This document shows positions 48,584 to 58,641 of a stretch of DNA of 64,000 nt, in pieces. The stretch is from Diplonema japonicum (taxonomy: Eukaryota > Euglenozoa > Diplonemea > Diplonemida > Diplonemidae). The DNA lies in the NCBI GenBank assembly GCA_964019335.1, contig OZ025667.1:664273-728272 (forward strand), in the 5' to 3' direction. Both the position numbers and the translations under genes were made by a program. The notes beneath the pieces were generated by a model. That model was not told the origin of the DNA. It made no database searches and saw only the letters and a list, made by a program, of their open reading frames with translations. Every line of letters starts with the position of its first letter. Position 1 is the first letter of the stretch.

Positions 48584-48937
48584 ATGCTCAGGCTTACACG
48601 GCCTCTAGCAAATATGGCTTCCTGTGCAGTGTGCTATGTGACAGCACCCAGTAAAGAGGTGGGAGAGAAGTTAGCTGAAGGCCTCGTCTCTGAAGGCCTT
48701 GCAGCCTGTGTGAACATCGTGCCGCAAGTGACGAGCGTGTACAAGTGGGAGGGGAAGATCCAAAAAGATGAAGAGACCCTCTTAATGATAAAAACAAAGA
48801 AGCCAGTTGTGAAGGAGTTGATCGAGTGGGTGACCAAAGAGCACCCTTACGACTGCCCGGAGGTCATCTCTACTGACATCGTGGAAGGAGCACCTGGGTA
48901 TCTAGAATTTGTGAGGAGCAACACTAAAGGGGAATGA
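48584..48937 (+). CDS. CUTA: CutA1 divalent-cation tolerance protein
   Basis: 117 residues with the CutA1 pattern: CYVTAPSKEVGEKLAEGLVS, LAACVNIVPQVTSVYKWEGK, ETLLMIKTK and HPYDCPEVISTDIVEG. CutA1 forms very stable trimers; its role is unsettled (copper tolerance, or in animals organelle targeting). A second ATG at residue 11 (MASCAVCYV) would remove the basic leader LRLTRPLAN, which otherwise could target mitochondria. The gene starts 78 bases after the ubiquitin-S27a stop. Confidence 0.93.
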   Translation: MLRLTRPLANMASCAVCYVTAPSKEVGEKLAEGLVSEGLAACVNIVPQVTSVYKWEGKIQKDEETLLMIKTKKPVVKELIEWVTKEHPYDCPEVISTDIVEGAPGYLEFVRSNTKGE

Positions 48938-49067
48938 ATATGTGCAGTGTTTTTTCTCTCTGGACGGGACACCCGAGTATCTTGAGCAACATGTTTTTTA
49001 TTTCTCCCTCTTTTCCCCCACTCCCCTTAAACCACACATAGTGAAAACAAACAGAACAAAACAAAAA

Positions 49068-49444
49068 ATGGGAAAGGGTGGTGGCAAGAAGGGTGGAAAG
49101 GGAGGCAAGAAGGGCGGGAAGGGTGGCAGGGCGATGGAGCCCGATCCGCCTGAAGAGATCGAGGTCGCCGGAACTTTCATGCACTCCGCCGAGGATCAGA
49201 TGATAGCGAAGAGCAGCCACGTGGAGAGGGTATAATCCCCCCCCTTTTTTTTCTTTGATTCTAAAAAAAAATTTTTTTTTTTGTAAGGTACCAATGTTCA
49301 ACACCTATGTGTATAAGCAAAATAAGCAAAAGCTGGGGAAAATCGATGAAATTTTGGGCCAGACAAGAGATGTTCACTTTTCCATTGTCCCCATTTCTGG
49401 TGTTGAGGCTGGCTCGTTCTCCGAGGTGTGTGTGATCTGCAAGA

Positions 49445-49484
<40 letters not shown>

Positions 49485-49664
49485 GACTCGTTTTACATCA
49501 GCACCCAAAAGTTCACCCCTCTTTATAAGTTTGCTGATAACAAGCCTAAGGGAGGCAAGAAGGGTGGTAAGGGTAAGGGTAAGGGTGGCAAGCCCAGCGG
49601 GAAGGGTGGTAAGGGTAAGGGCAAGGGTGGCAAGGGCAAGGGTGGTGGCAAGCCCAGATGGTGA
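49068..49664 (+). CDS. GAR1: H/ACA snoRNP subunit GAR1
   Basis: Three exons (49068-49229, 49288-49425 and 49482-49664) encode 160 residues. The core GKIDEILGQTRDVHFSIVP and AGSFSEGDSFYIS match GAR1 (GKVDEIFGPINxVYFTIKP...GDKxYI). Both ends are low-complexity: an N-terminal GGKKGGKGG block and a C-terminal GKGKGGK block in the place of the usual Gly/Arg-rich domains. GAR1 works with dyskerin, NOP10 and NHP2 in rRNA pseudouridylation. Introns of 58 and 56 nt separate the core; the second has a GTGTGT donor and an A-run before AG. Confidence 0.9.
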
Positions 49665-50123
49665 TCAGAGGGGGGAAAAAAAAAGCAAACCCCTTTCCTT
49701 TCTTTTTGAGTGTGAACCAAGAATGAAAAAAAAAAAAAGCACCCCCTTTCCACCTTCCTCCATGTTTTCTTTTCGGCCTTTCCCCCCCCCTCTTTTTTTT
49801 TAAGTGTTGTTCCTTCCCCTCCCACACAAACCCTCATTCTTGTTCAAAGAACAGGAGAGTAAAAAAGAAAATACATCAATTGAATGGGCGGGAGGCTTTA
49901 TTTTATCAGAAAGGAAGGGAAAAAAAAAACAAAAAAAAAAAAAAAAAAAAAGGAGAAAACCTTAGGACTTGTTGCTTTTAAGATATAAAAAAAAACCATC
50001 AAATACATGAAAAGAAGGAAGAATTTTCTTTTTTTGTTGTTATTCCTCTTCTCTTCTTTCACCCTTTTATTTCACTTCCCCCCTCCATTTTTTTTTTTTT
50101 TTTTGCCCAACCCATAAGCATGT

Positions 50124-50154
<31 letters not shown>

Positions 50155-50336
50155 ACACAACACACACACACGCGCTTCTCTTTTCTGTTTTTTACCCCCC
50201 TTTTTTTCCCATAGTTCATTTTTTATTCAAATTTCTTTTTTTTTTTTTACCTGATATATATATAAAGCACACAGGGGGCCCCATATCCACTAGTCGTTTA
50301 TGGAATTAAAATAAATTTTAAAAAAGAAAAAGAAAA
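49665..50336. other. Low-complexity spacer
   Basis: T- and A-rich tracts only. No gene is seen; a T-rich tract around 50224-50250 with AAAG-type sites precedes the next ATG. Confidence 0.6.
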
Positions 50337-51380
50337 ATGTCATATGTCCTCCGCTTACTCGAATCGGCTGTGATTGTAAAGAATAGTGCGGATTACGGAA
50401 CCGCAATAGAAGAGGAGACAGCAAAGGTTCACGGTGGATGTGGGTCGTTGAACCAGGCGGAGAGGTGGCTGACAATGGCCGCCAAGGCGGAACGTGGGAA
50501 GGACTTCGTCGAAAAAAGAGAAGAGGCCGCGAACGCAAAATACAGAAAAATCATCGACGACCTCAAGGCAGAACTCGAAGAGCACAAAAAAACAGCCGCC
50601 AGGCACGAAAGCAAGGTGGCGAAACTTATCGAAGAAAACACATTTGTCAAACACTCAGAACGAGCCATGCTAGCAAAATACAAAACACTGCTAAAAGAGA
50701 CCAAAGGCGCAGACCTTACACCTCTATACACTGAATTTCAAACCCCCGGAGACTGCCAAAAAATCCTAGACGAAAAACTTGCAAAAATTAAAATACTACT
50801 GCGAGGTGTGAAGCAAGACGTAACCGCCGCCGGGTGCCTCGGCCAAACACTATCCATGACCGACATGATAGAGCGGGTCACGCCCCGTCCTGAGACGGTT
50901 TCTGACGAAATGCGAAACACCATCAATAAAATTGCAGTGTGTTTGCATAGCGAAAAAAAGAAGACGATCCCAGAAACATTGCTGTGTGCACTGAAGAAGC
51001 TTCAAGAACAGGAAGTGGCTTCGGTCAAATCGGTGATACGGGAAAGGAAGAAGTCATCTGTCGCCTTCGGCCGGTCCCTCAGCCCCCGCCCTGACACCTC
51101 TGACTTGGAGGTTGTCCTTTCCCGGTATTCGGTAGACTCGCCTCTCGGGTTGCATCTCCGACCTCACGACCTCTTCCTTGAAGCGGTAGACGGCCCTGCC
51201 CTGGACAGCGGGGCCGCACGTTTCCTTAATTTCTACGTGACGCACATCAATGGTGAACCTGTGTCGTCGCTTTCCGATGTCTCGGGGTGTCTCAACGTCT
51301 CGGCTGAGGTCACAGTGCGGTTTTCAAAAATCAGGAAGAGAAAACAAAGCGTCGTTAGCAAAACCCTCCCTAAGATATAA
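50337..51380 (+). CDS. Coiled-coil protein with a C-terminal PDZ-like domain
   Basis: 347 residues. Residues about 45-115 are a highly charged coiled coil (KREEAANAKYRKIIDDLKAE, LEEHKKTAARHESKVAKL). The last 75 residues (PLGLHLRPHDLFLEAVDGPA ... YVTHINGEPVSSLSDVSGCL ... VTVRFSK) fit a PDZ fold, including the conserved INGxPV turn. No catalytic motif is seen. Scaffold or cytoskeletal adaptor is plausible; the family is not recognised. Confidence 0.55.
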   Translation: MSYVLRLLESAVIVKNSADYGTAIEEETAKVHGGCGSLNQAERWLTMAAKAERGKDFVEKREEAANAKYRKIIDDLKAELEEHKKTAARHESKVAKLIEENTFVKHSERAMLAKYKTLLKETKGADLTPLYTEFQTPGDCQKILDEKLAKIKILLRGVKQDVTAAGCLGQTLSMTDMIERVTPRPETVSDEMRNTINKIAVCLHSEKKKTIPETLLCALKKLQEQEVASVKSVIRERKKSSVAFGRSLSPRPDTSDLEVVLSRYSVDSPLGLHLRPHDLFLEAVDGPALDSGAARFLNFYVTHINGEPVSSLSDVSGCLNVSAEVTVRFSKIRKRKQSVVSKTLPKI

Positions 51381-51713
51381 GGGGAGGGGATGGGGAGGGA
51401 GGGGGAGGGGAGGGGAAAGCGCATCTCTTGATTGAGGGGCGTTTACGACGTTTTCTTTCCCCCTTCTTTTTTTTTTTTTTTTTTAATAGAGGCAGCTTGT
51501 CCGTTGACCCCTCCCCCCGGTGAAAACGGGCTTGTCTCAAACAATCAGACTTTTCTTTTTTTTTTTTTCTTTTTCCGATGGATGGGCAAACAAAATATCC
51601 ACAAAAAAAAATATTTCCATATTTTTTCCCCCCATTTCATTTTTCTTTTTAAATTCTTTTATCAATAAGTTTGCCTCGTCAGGGTAAAAAAAAAGGAAAA
51701 AAAAAGAGGGAAT
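51381..51713. other. Low-complexity spacer
   Basis: A GGGGA-rich stretch (51380-51417) is followed by T- and A-runs. Acceptor-like CGTCAG near 51681 precedes the next ATG. No gene is supported. Confidence 0.55.
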
Positions 51714-52082
51714 ATGTTGCGAAACACAATGTGCCTACGAATATTTGGGAATGCGAAGACAGCCCTTGATCTCCGTGTGCAGGAGGCGGAAATACTCAAA
51801 ACCAGTGGAAGGCCTAGGGTGAACGAGTCACCGCAGTCGATCGCCTACCTGCGGAAGAAGGTGGACTACGTGAAAGCAGACTCCTTGGCCCTGAAAAGGC
51901 AGCGCATTATGCTATACAACGAATGGCGAACGTTGCCCGTGTTGAGAAATATTGTGGAAGAAGGGTACCCTTTATATGCTACGAAAATGGTGGATGAAAG
52001 ATTGGCGCAACAGTGCAGAGACAGGGTGGTCGCAAGACGGCGGGTGAAACAACTGAGAGCCGAGAGAGAAATCAGAGAATGA
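51714..52082 (+). CDS. Small basic protein, probably mitochondrial
   Basis: 122 residues, strongly basic and helical (RQRIMLYNEWRTLPVLRNIV, RDRVVARRRVKQLRAERE). The N-terminus MLRNTMCLRIFGNAK resembles a mitochondrial presequence. It lies just upstream of another likely mitoribosomal gene. I do not recognise the family; a mitoribosomal or respiratory-complex subunit would fit. Confidence 0.45.
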   Translation: MLRNTMCLRIFGNAKTALDLRVQEAEILKTSGRPRVNESPQSIAYLRKKVDYVKADSLALKRQRIMLYNEWRTLPVLRNIVEEGYPLYATKMVDERLAQQCRDRVVARRRVKQLRAEREIRE

Positions 52083-52199
52083 AAAAAAAAAAAAAAAAAA
52101 AAAGTGTGCTTATATTTTTAAGTGTCTCCCCACCCCCATTTTTTTTTCTTTACCCAACACAACCTGCTCAAAGTATTTAAAAAAAAAAAATTAAAAAAA

Positions 52200-52904
52200 A
52201 TGAAACGAGTAGTGCAAAATACACTGCAATCAACCCCTGTGGGGCAGAAGAGGTACGTGTGGTGGGATCGGTTTGTGAGGAATAACGCAGAAGGGAAATG
52301 GCTGTCGTACGTAGGGCCTACCAATAAGGCAAAATTTATGCCGTACAGCAATGTAGGTAGACATGATCACTTTGGTTACATCCCGAACACCTACGAAATG
52401 GAGGACAGGGCCATGTTCGATAGGAAGACGCTGGAACCTGACAGGATCAGGCCCCCTTGCGCAGAGATACCTGATGTGCAAACATTCCTTGAGCGTGCAG
52501 ATGTGAAGACTGATCTGACGGAGTACTCCGATTCCTTTGAAGATTGGAACGAATTGATGACAATGTCATACATGGAAATGGTCTACAAGAAGGAGATATC
52601 GGCAAAGGCGGCAAAAACAATATTCACCGCCAGAGAGCTCTACAACAACGGCCACGTGTTTCACAAGCGAGACGCGTCGGGGTGGAAAGAATGGGGAAAG
52701 CAACGAGGCAGCACACCACCCTTCCCCGAGAACTACTATCCTCACATGCGGTATGGAATTACACCATTTAATTTTGAAAAAAAATTTTTTTTTTTTCTTT
52801 CTATTCTCAGAATTGCAAAATACCGATCCGTTGTCCAGGAGACACAGAGCACCGGCCACAAGCTGCGCGACTGGGAGAAGCTCAGACAGCAATATTCGAA
52901 ATAA
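52200..52904 (+). CDS. IGR-motif protein, mS41-like mitoribosomal subunit
   Basis: Two exons (52200-52750 and 52811-52904) encode 214 residues. IPDVQTFLERADVKTDLTEY...FEDWNELMTMSYMEM...ISAKAAKTIFTARELYNNG follows the layout of the IGR domain of mS41/Fyv4 (FLxxIGRxxxEYxxKFxxWxxLFxxSxxxLKxxGI...RxILxxxExYRxG). The N-terminus is basic. The 60-nt intron (GTATGGAATT...TTCTCAG) is a multiple of three and would add a phenylalanine run if read through; splicing joins YYPHMR to IAKYRSVVQE. The assignment rests on one domain pattern and is moderate. Confidence 0.5.
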   Translation: MKRVVQNTLQSTPVGQKRYVWWDRFVRNNAEGKWLSYVGPTNKAKFMPYSNVGRHDHFGYIPNTYEMEDRAMFDRKTLEPDRIRPPCAEIPDVQTFLERADVKTDLTEYSDSFEDWNELMTMSYMEMVYKKEISAKAAKTIFTARELYNNGHVFHKRDASGWKEWGKQRGSTPPFPENYYPHMRYGITPFNFEKKFFFFLSILRIAKYRSVVQETQSTGHKLRDWEKLRQQYSK

Positions 52905-53029
52905 GGCGAAAGAAAAAGATAAGAACAAAAGAAGTGTCCGTTTTTTTTTTTTTTTTTTTTTTTTACCCCAGGAAAAAAAAAAAAAAAAAAAAAAAGGCTA
53001 CACACAAAAAAAAATAAAATAAGAAAAAA

Positions 53030-53725
53030 ATGTCCCAGGTAGTACGAGGAGGGTTGTGGAATGGGTTCAAGCGAACGCAGAGCATGGCGGGTGTGAGGTG
53101 CTGGCTGCAGGCGCATGATGCTTCGCATGTGAGATACGAGGAGTTCGACAGGAAATGCGAGGAGCTCGGCGTGGAGAAGGAGGCGAGGGAGGGGTTTTTA
53201 CGGGCTCTTGAGCAAAGCGGGTCTGTAGTGTATGCCGATGGGCTGGTGGGGCTACAGGCGGAGCAGGTTTTCGACGATCTGAAAGCACGGGTAGGGGTGA
53301 GGGATGACCACTTCCACGACCAAGAAATCGACCTGCTCGAGAAGGAGCTCGCAGTACTCGATGCAGAAAAAGAAAAAATCGACAAAAAAATAGAAGTCTG
53401 GAGACGCAAGGTCTGGTCACGCACGGCCGCATACTGCGGTGCCCAGATGTGGCTCTTCTCTCGCCTCACCTTCGTCGACTTCGACTGGGACATCATGGAA
53501 CCCATCTCATGGTTTTTCGTGCAGGGTAATGCTGTTCTCTTCTTCGCCTTCCTATGGAAGTACCACAAAGAGCACTCCCTCACAGTGTACGACGAGACAG
53601 TTCTCTCAAAGGTGGCTGTCCATATGTACAAATCCCACTGCTTCGATGTAAGCAGATGGTCGGAGGTCAAAGCTAGACTCGAGGTTATTAAAGCAGAACG
53701 GGCACAGCCTTTAAAAATCTTATAA
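53030..53725 (+). CDS. MCU: Mitochondrial calcium uniporter pore subunit (MCU family)
   Basis: 231 residues. The selectivity-filter motif WDIMEP is intact at 153-158, between two hydrophobic segments (CGAQMWLFSRLTFVDF and ISWFFVQGNAVLFFAFLW), exactly the MCU pore layout. A coiled coil (residues about 95-125) precedes the first helix. MCU conducts calcium across the inner mitochondrial membrane; the DIME Asp and Glu bind the ion. Trypanosomes have several MCU paralogues, so this could be one of a set. The leader is preceded by a T-rich tract and ACCCCAG. Confidence 0.92.
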   Translation: MSQVVRGGLWNGFKRTQSMAGVRCWLQAHDASHVRYEEFDRKCEELGVEKEAREGFLRALEQSGSVVYADGLVGLQAEQVFDDLKARVGVRDDHFHDQEIDLLEKELAVLDAEKEKIDKKIEVWRRKVWSRTAAYCGAQMWLFSRLTFVDFDWDIMEPISWFFVQGNAVLFFAFLWKYHKEHSLTVYDETVLSKVAVHMYKSHCFDVSRWSEVKARLEVIKAERAQPLKIL

Positions 53726-53920
53726 GGGAGGAAAAAAAAAAAAAAAAAAAAGTGTACCTTTTTCAAAGTGTTTTCCCATACCCCCATTTTCTTTTTGTAT
53801 TATTATGTCTTGTTTCCCGTTTCTCTCCCTCTCCCCCTTTTTTTTTATAATGGTGCGTCCTTTTCTTCTTTTACAATTGAAACAAAAAAGATCGGGGGGG
53901 GGGGGGGGTAGAAACGGAGG

Positions 53921-56239
53921 ATGGCATCAAAATGCTTCCAGCGATTTCTCCGAACTGCGACGTGCCACCCAGATAGAGTCTTCATTGAGACCACTAGAGA
54001 AGCATGGACATATGCGAAGGTAGCTGAGGAGGTTCTGAACAAAAAGATTGAAGACGGCATCATCATATGCTGCAAGGGAGATGTAACGCCAGTAGACGTG
54101 GTGTGGATGCTGCGGGCGGTAGCGGGAGGCGGGTGGTACTACGTTCTCAACGAATCAGAGACACCAGAGGGAAATCTTGCGACGATCTTCAACCAACTCG
54201 GTGCAAAGAAGATCCTTAGAAACGGTACCATACAAGAAACCGACATCTGCCCCACCACACCAGGGTCCTTAGGGTCCTTCCTATACGTTGTTTCAACATC
54301 AGGTACAACAGGCAAACCCAAACTGGTCAAGACTTCGGCTGCATGCATAGACGCCTACGTACCATGCAGGATCTCAACAGAAGGGATTTCAGAGAATTCG
54401 AGGATTTTTGTGGCCTCATCATGCACGTTCGATCCTTCACAGGGCGATTTATACACTGCGATGCACGCGGGATGCACCTTGGTCCTCCCAAGGTTCTCCG
54501 ACATCCTCACAGATTTCACGGGGTTACTGCGTCAAACGAAGCCGACTCATGTTACAACTACCCCCGTCGTCTGGGCCGCGGTTCCGGGAGAACTCTCACA
54601 TGAGTTTTCGTCGTTCCTGCAATGCGTTTCTCTTGGCGGTGAACCAATCCCGCAAAGCATGATCGAGGCTTGGACAAGGTCCGACAAGACAGCTTGTCTG
54701 GGCCTCTACGGTGTCACAGAATGCACGGTGTACCAAGCTTATGTGAGGTACCCACGAGGCCGCCCTGTTAAGAGGAACCTCATCGGGCAGCCGTACGAAG
54801 GTGTCACGTTTTCCGTCGACGAGGAAACCTCGGAGCTGAGCATCCACGGGGAGGTCGTTGCGAACGAAGCAAAAACGTGGAAAACAGGCGATGTTGTGGA
54901 GAAGGACTCTTCCGGCGGTGGTTACGTGTTTGTAGGCAGAATAGAAGGAGACAGACAAATCAAAATACGGGGAAGAAGGGTCGATCTAAGAGAGCTAGAG
55001 AACACAGTGCTTGACAAGTTCAAAGGTGTGAACATGTGCAGAGCGGTGTGGGATGCGACGAATAGCAAACTGGCGCTCCACTGCACACCGGAGTGTCCTC
55101 TGGTCGGGAGGATCGCAAAGACGGTTGCCGAGACGAACCTTCCGGGGTACCTCCACCCACACAGTGTTGCCACCCATGACACCTTTCCGTCCACAAGGAA
55201 CGGAAAGATCGATGACAGCCGGCTTTTAACAACACCATCACCGCAGACTACAGACGAATCCTCATGCAAAGCAACACCACTACAAACCATCATCATCGCA
55301 GCATGGAAGAAGGAACTCGGCTCAAACTCACCAATCACACCTAATTCTGACTGGTACGCATCCGGCGGTGACTCCTTCAAAGGCCTGCGCCTCACGAAGC
55401 ACCTCCGCGACACCCTTCATCTCTATCAACCCGACGGCAACAATCATGGTGAAGTCTCTGGCGCCTTCGATGTATGGGAAATGCTGAAAAGACCCCTTCT
55501 CAGCGACTATGCCGCTTTCTTAGCATCTAAGGAAGTCGGCACAGCTCTTGGATTTGAAACTGAAACAGATATACCGTCATCGCCAATGACATCGCCGTGT
55601 CAGGATCTTCTGGTGGAGTCTGTTCAAGCAGGGTTCCTTGACGGTGTGGAGGCATTGATTGTGTCCTGCGGTGCTGGTGTCTGCGGAGGGTATGGCCGTG
55701 ACATAAAAGGGCTCAGCCCGTTGCATTACGCAGCACGGAACGGGGATTTGAACATGGTGAAAAAACTGGTGGAGCTTGGAGGGAAGGTGTTCGGGACGAC
55801 CGAGCTTGGCGTGACCCCAGTACACGAAGCAGCTGCCGCAGGGCACACCCACATCGTTGAACACTTCATCCATAACGAAAGATTCCCGTTGCAAGCCAAG
55901 GACGGAAACAGGCAGACAATCTTCCACCATGCCGCACGCTCAGGGCACACAGACACAATACTCTCCCTTTCTAAAACAGGGAAGCCCACACCACTCAACC
56001 ACTACGACCGGTGGGGCCGTTCACCCCTCCACTGGGCAGTCTTGAACAACCACATTACCACCGTCGAAGCTCTACTGCAACTAGGACTGCCAGTTAACGA
56101 AACACGGACCTTGGCAAGAAGGACAAGGCTGGACATGGAGTACCCTCTGGACATAGCATTTCGGAAGCACCCCGAGGCGACCGCCCTGCACGATCTGCTG
56201 AGGAATCACAACGCCGTCAGATATGTTGAGAAACGGTAG
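53921..56239 (+). CDS. Adenylation-carrier protein with C-terminal ankyrin repeats (AASDH-like single module)
   Basis: 772 residues in one exon. The adenylation domain spans about 1-440 with A3 STSGTTGKPK (125-134), A5 GLYGVTE (261-267), A7 KTGDVV (321-326), A8 GRIEGDRQIKIRGRRVDLRE and A10 Lys in NGKIDDSRL (429). FD at 170-171 matches the Asp that holds the amino group of amino-acid substrates in NRPS and in the beta-alanine-activating enzyme AASDH. A carrier domain follows with phosphopantetheine Ser485 in GGDSFKGL. Residues 597-735 form about four ankyrin repeats (GLSPLHYAARNGDLNMVKKL, GVTPVHEAAAAGHTHIVEHF, GRSPLHWAVLNNHITTVEAL). No condensation, thioesterase or reductase domain is present, so the product may be handed to a partner bound by the ankyrin part. 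AASDH has a beta-propeller there instead. Confidence 0.85.
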   Translation: MASKCFQRFLRTATCHPDRVFIETTREAWTYAKVAEEVLNKKIEDGIIICCKGDVTPVDVVWMLRAVAGGGWYYVLNESETPEGNLATIFNQLGAKKILRNGTIQETDICPTTPGSLGSFLYVVSTSGTTGKPKLVKTSAACIDAYVPCRISTEGISENSRIFVASSCTFDPSQGDLYTAMHAGCTLVLPRFSDILTDFTGLLRQTKPTHVTTTPVVWAAVPGELSHEFSSFLQCVSLGGEPIPQSMIEAWTRSDKTACLGLYGVTECTVYQAYVRYPRGRPVKRNLIGQPYEGVTFSVDEETSELSIHGEVVANEAKTWKTGDVVEKDSSGGGYVFVGRIEGDRQIKIRGRRVDLRELENTVLDKFKGVNMCRAVWDATNSKLALHCTPECPLVGRIAKTVAETNLPGYLHPHSVATHDTFPSTRNGKIDDSRLLTTPSPQTTDESSCKATPLQTIIIAAWKKELGSNSPITPNSDWYASGGDSFKGLRLTKHLRDTLHLYQPDGNNHGEVSGAFDVWEMLKRPLLSDYAAFLASKEVGTALGFETETDIPSSPMTSPCQDLLVESVQAGFLDGVEALIVSCGAGVCGGYGRDIKGLSPLHYAARNGDLNMVKKLVELGGKVFGTTELGVTPVHEAAAAGHTHIVEHFIHNERFPLQAKDGNRQTIFHHAARSGHTDTILSLSKTGKPTPLNHYDRWGRSPLHWAVLNNHITTVEALLQLGLPVNETRTLARRTRLDMEYPLDIAFRKHPEATALHDLLRNHNAVRYVEKR

Positions 56240-56344
56240 GGGGTTTTTCCAAAACCCCTCACCCCTCTTTTTTTTTATCCCACCCGTATTCAAAAAAAAA
56301 AAAAAGAAATACCGCACACAGCCAGAGGAGGGCAGAATCACTTT

Positions 56345-57269
56345 ATGAGCGTTGCGGACGAAGAGACATGGGATTTCCTGTACGGGTTCAATGGTGACGC
56401 GTTGTGGCAGACAGCGCTGCAGTCCGACATGGATAGAGTGCGTGTGCTGTACAATGCATTGATTAAGAAGAAAGGGAGCAGCGCGTACTTGGATCAGATA
56501 TTTGGAGACACCGTAGGGGTGCAGTTCTCAAAGGTACAATGGGATGTGCAGGCGGGGGCAATGCAGCCCGCGCCTGTTACCGTCCCTGTCGAACTGGCTG
56601 GGTTCAGGGCGCCCACCAAAACGCTGCCTTTGCTGAAGAGCGAGAAGCGGGTGAACCGAAACAAAAGAGTCACGCTGCACAACGAGAACATCAAAAGGGT
56701 CAGGCAGCTGCGGTTGAAAAGATACGGGAACCCTCTCATCCTCAAGGAAGTCGTAAGACCCTGCCTCCTCTCCCGTGAAATCCAGCTTATCTGCGATTCC
56801 TTCTCCTCCGACACAGGCATCACAATTGCAAACCAGAAAATCCCCCTCACCTGCCCTTACACTTCAGCACGTATAGGCATCCCAATGAGGGGCGGTAACT
56901 GTCTGCATCTGGAAACCTTTGATCTCAATAGTTGGGCTGCACAGGTTATCAAGCCCAACTGCCCTCCCCATTACTGGAAGTGCCCTATTTGCGACGAAAC
57001 TGTGTACTTGGGAACAGCCTATATCAGCCCCTATGTCATGCATATTTTGCAGGTTTTTTTTTTTTTTTTTTTTTTTGATTCATATTTATATATATATAAC
57101 ACAGACCCTTCCGCCTACTGCAGTTGCTGCTGAAATCGATAAAGAGGCCCGGTTTACAGAGGCCGAAGCGACACAGAGGGTGGCATCGAGAAAACAAAAC
57201 AAAAGCAGGGGGAAGGAGGACGCAGCTAAGCAGCAAGAGGAGCCAGAGGTCATAGAATTATCTGATTAA
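56345..57269 (+). CDS. SP-RING SUMO E3 ligase (PIAS/Siz family)
   Basis: Two exons (56345-57052 and 57105-57269) encode 290 residues. The SP-RING is at about 166-220: LTCPYTSARIGIP, MRGGNCLHLETFDL, WKCPICDE, with zinc ligands C170, C186, H188, C213 and C216. The second exon ends with EVIELSD, an acidic-flanked SUMO-interacting motif of the type found downstream of PIAS SP-RINGs. No SAP domain is seen at the N-terminus, and the protein is shorter than human PIAS. The 52-nt intron has an unusual donor GTTTTTT and a pyrimidine tract, then AACACAG. Confidence 0.88.
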
Positions 57270-57877
57270 CAAAAGTGTTCTATATCTTTTCTTGTCATAC
57301 GGGCAAAAAAATTCCCCCCCCCTTTTTTTTTTCCAGGTGGTAAGCAATACAAGAACTATGCCAGTTTCCCCACGAAAAATTCCATCCGAAGCAGGTCAGC
57401 CTCCACACGATCACGACACCCACTTTATCTGATGGAACAGGAACACTGCCCGCCATAATGCAGTGACTTGCGATGTAAAGGATCTACGAGATTAATGCTA
57501 CTTCGTATACTTTTTTTTTTTTCTTATAAGTTTATTATTTATCTTAAGTTTTTTTTTTCTCTCTCCCCCTTTAACTAGTGTGACGCTCCTTTTTTTAGAA
57601 TCAATGGATACCGTATAATTAAAAAAAAGGTTGCCGAAAAGGGAAAAAAAAGGGGGGGGAGAGAAAAAAAAATATACATATAACATTATATATTATATGA
57701 GAATCGGTAAAAAGATTTAAAAGTTTTTAAAAAAAAAAAAAGCACCCCTTCCCAGAAGTGCTTTTTTTTTTCATTTACACCTTTTTAAATAATTTCTTTT
57801 TCTTTTTTTTTAAATCTTTATAAATAAAAAAAAATAAAAAAATCCCAAGGTGAAACAAAAAAAAAAAAAAAAAAAAA
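57270..57877 (+). other. Spacer with an orphan exon-like segment
   Basis: 57338 onward, after a pyrimidine tract and CCAG, an open stretch of about 40 codons reads GGKQYKNYASFPTKNSIRSR and continues Ser/Arg-rich to a TAA. It has no ATG and no evident upstream partner exon. It may be an alternative last exon of the SUMO ligase gene or chance. The rest (57480-57877) is low-complexity. Confidence 0.35.
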
Positions 57878-58641
57878 ATGATGTCGGTTCTGGACATTCC
57901 GTCATGCGGCCTGGAGGCCGGTGCGTTGATTTTCAACGATTTCAACACCCCAAGGACGCCGTGCAGGGGGGAGACTGTGATGCAAGTACCCGAGACTCCC
58001 TGTGGACGGTCGTACGAAAGTATAATTTCCTCGAGCGAGTTTGCAGACACTTTTAAAACTGCAAGGAGCACCAGGGTTGAGGACGATGTGGAAAGGATAA
58101 ACCCGTTTTACCCATTGGAAAGCAATGAGCAGGAAAAAGTGAATCTCACCCACGAAGTGGCTAAGGGCTTATCTAGAAGGTTTCACATACATAACAACAA
58201 GGCACCGATTCTTCGATTTGCTGCCGATGGTAGCCCAGTGTACAAGCTCCGCCATTCTTTAGATGGTATGTTCTACGCCGTGAAGGTAACAGAGGCATCA
58301 AGTGCAAATCCCCTTGAGGTCAAGGCTTCTTCCCTGCTTCGGAGTTCCACGTCAATTGCAGAGTATCATGATGCTTGGGAGACTCCCTCCTACGTTTTCA
58401 CCCAGTTTGAGTTGACAGAGGAAATCAACACACCTCTCGCCCCCGGGCTACGTGAGCCTTTGTGTGCTGCAATTTTGAGGCTTCACAAGTTGGGTTTCAC
58501 CCACAATGCTGTTTCAAAGAAAGCGGTGCGTTGCTCTTGCAGTGTGATGGAGGTGAAAATTTCAGACTTCTCAAAGGTCTCGAAATATAGTGTTGCCGGT
58601 GCCCTTAAGGATCTGGAAGCACTTGAGCAGCTTTTTTTTTG

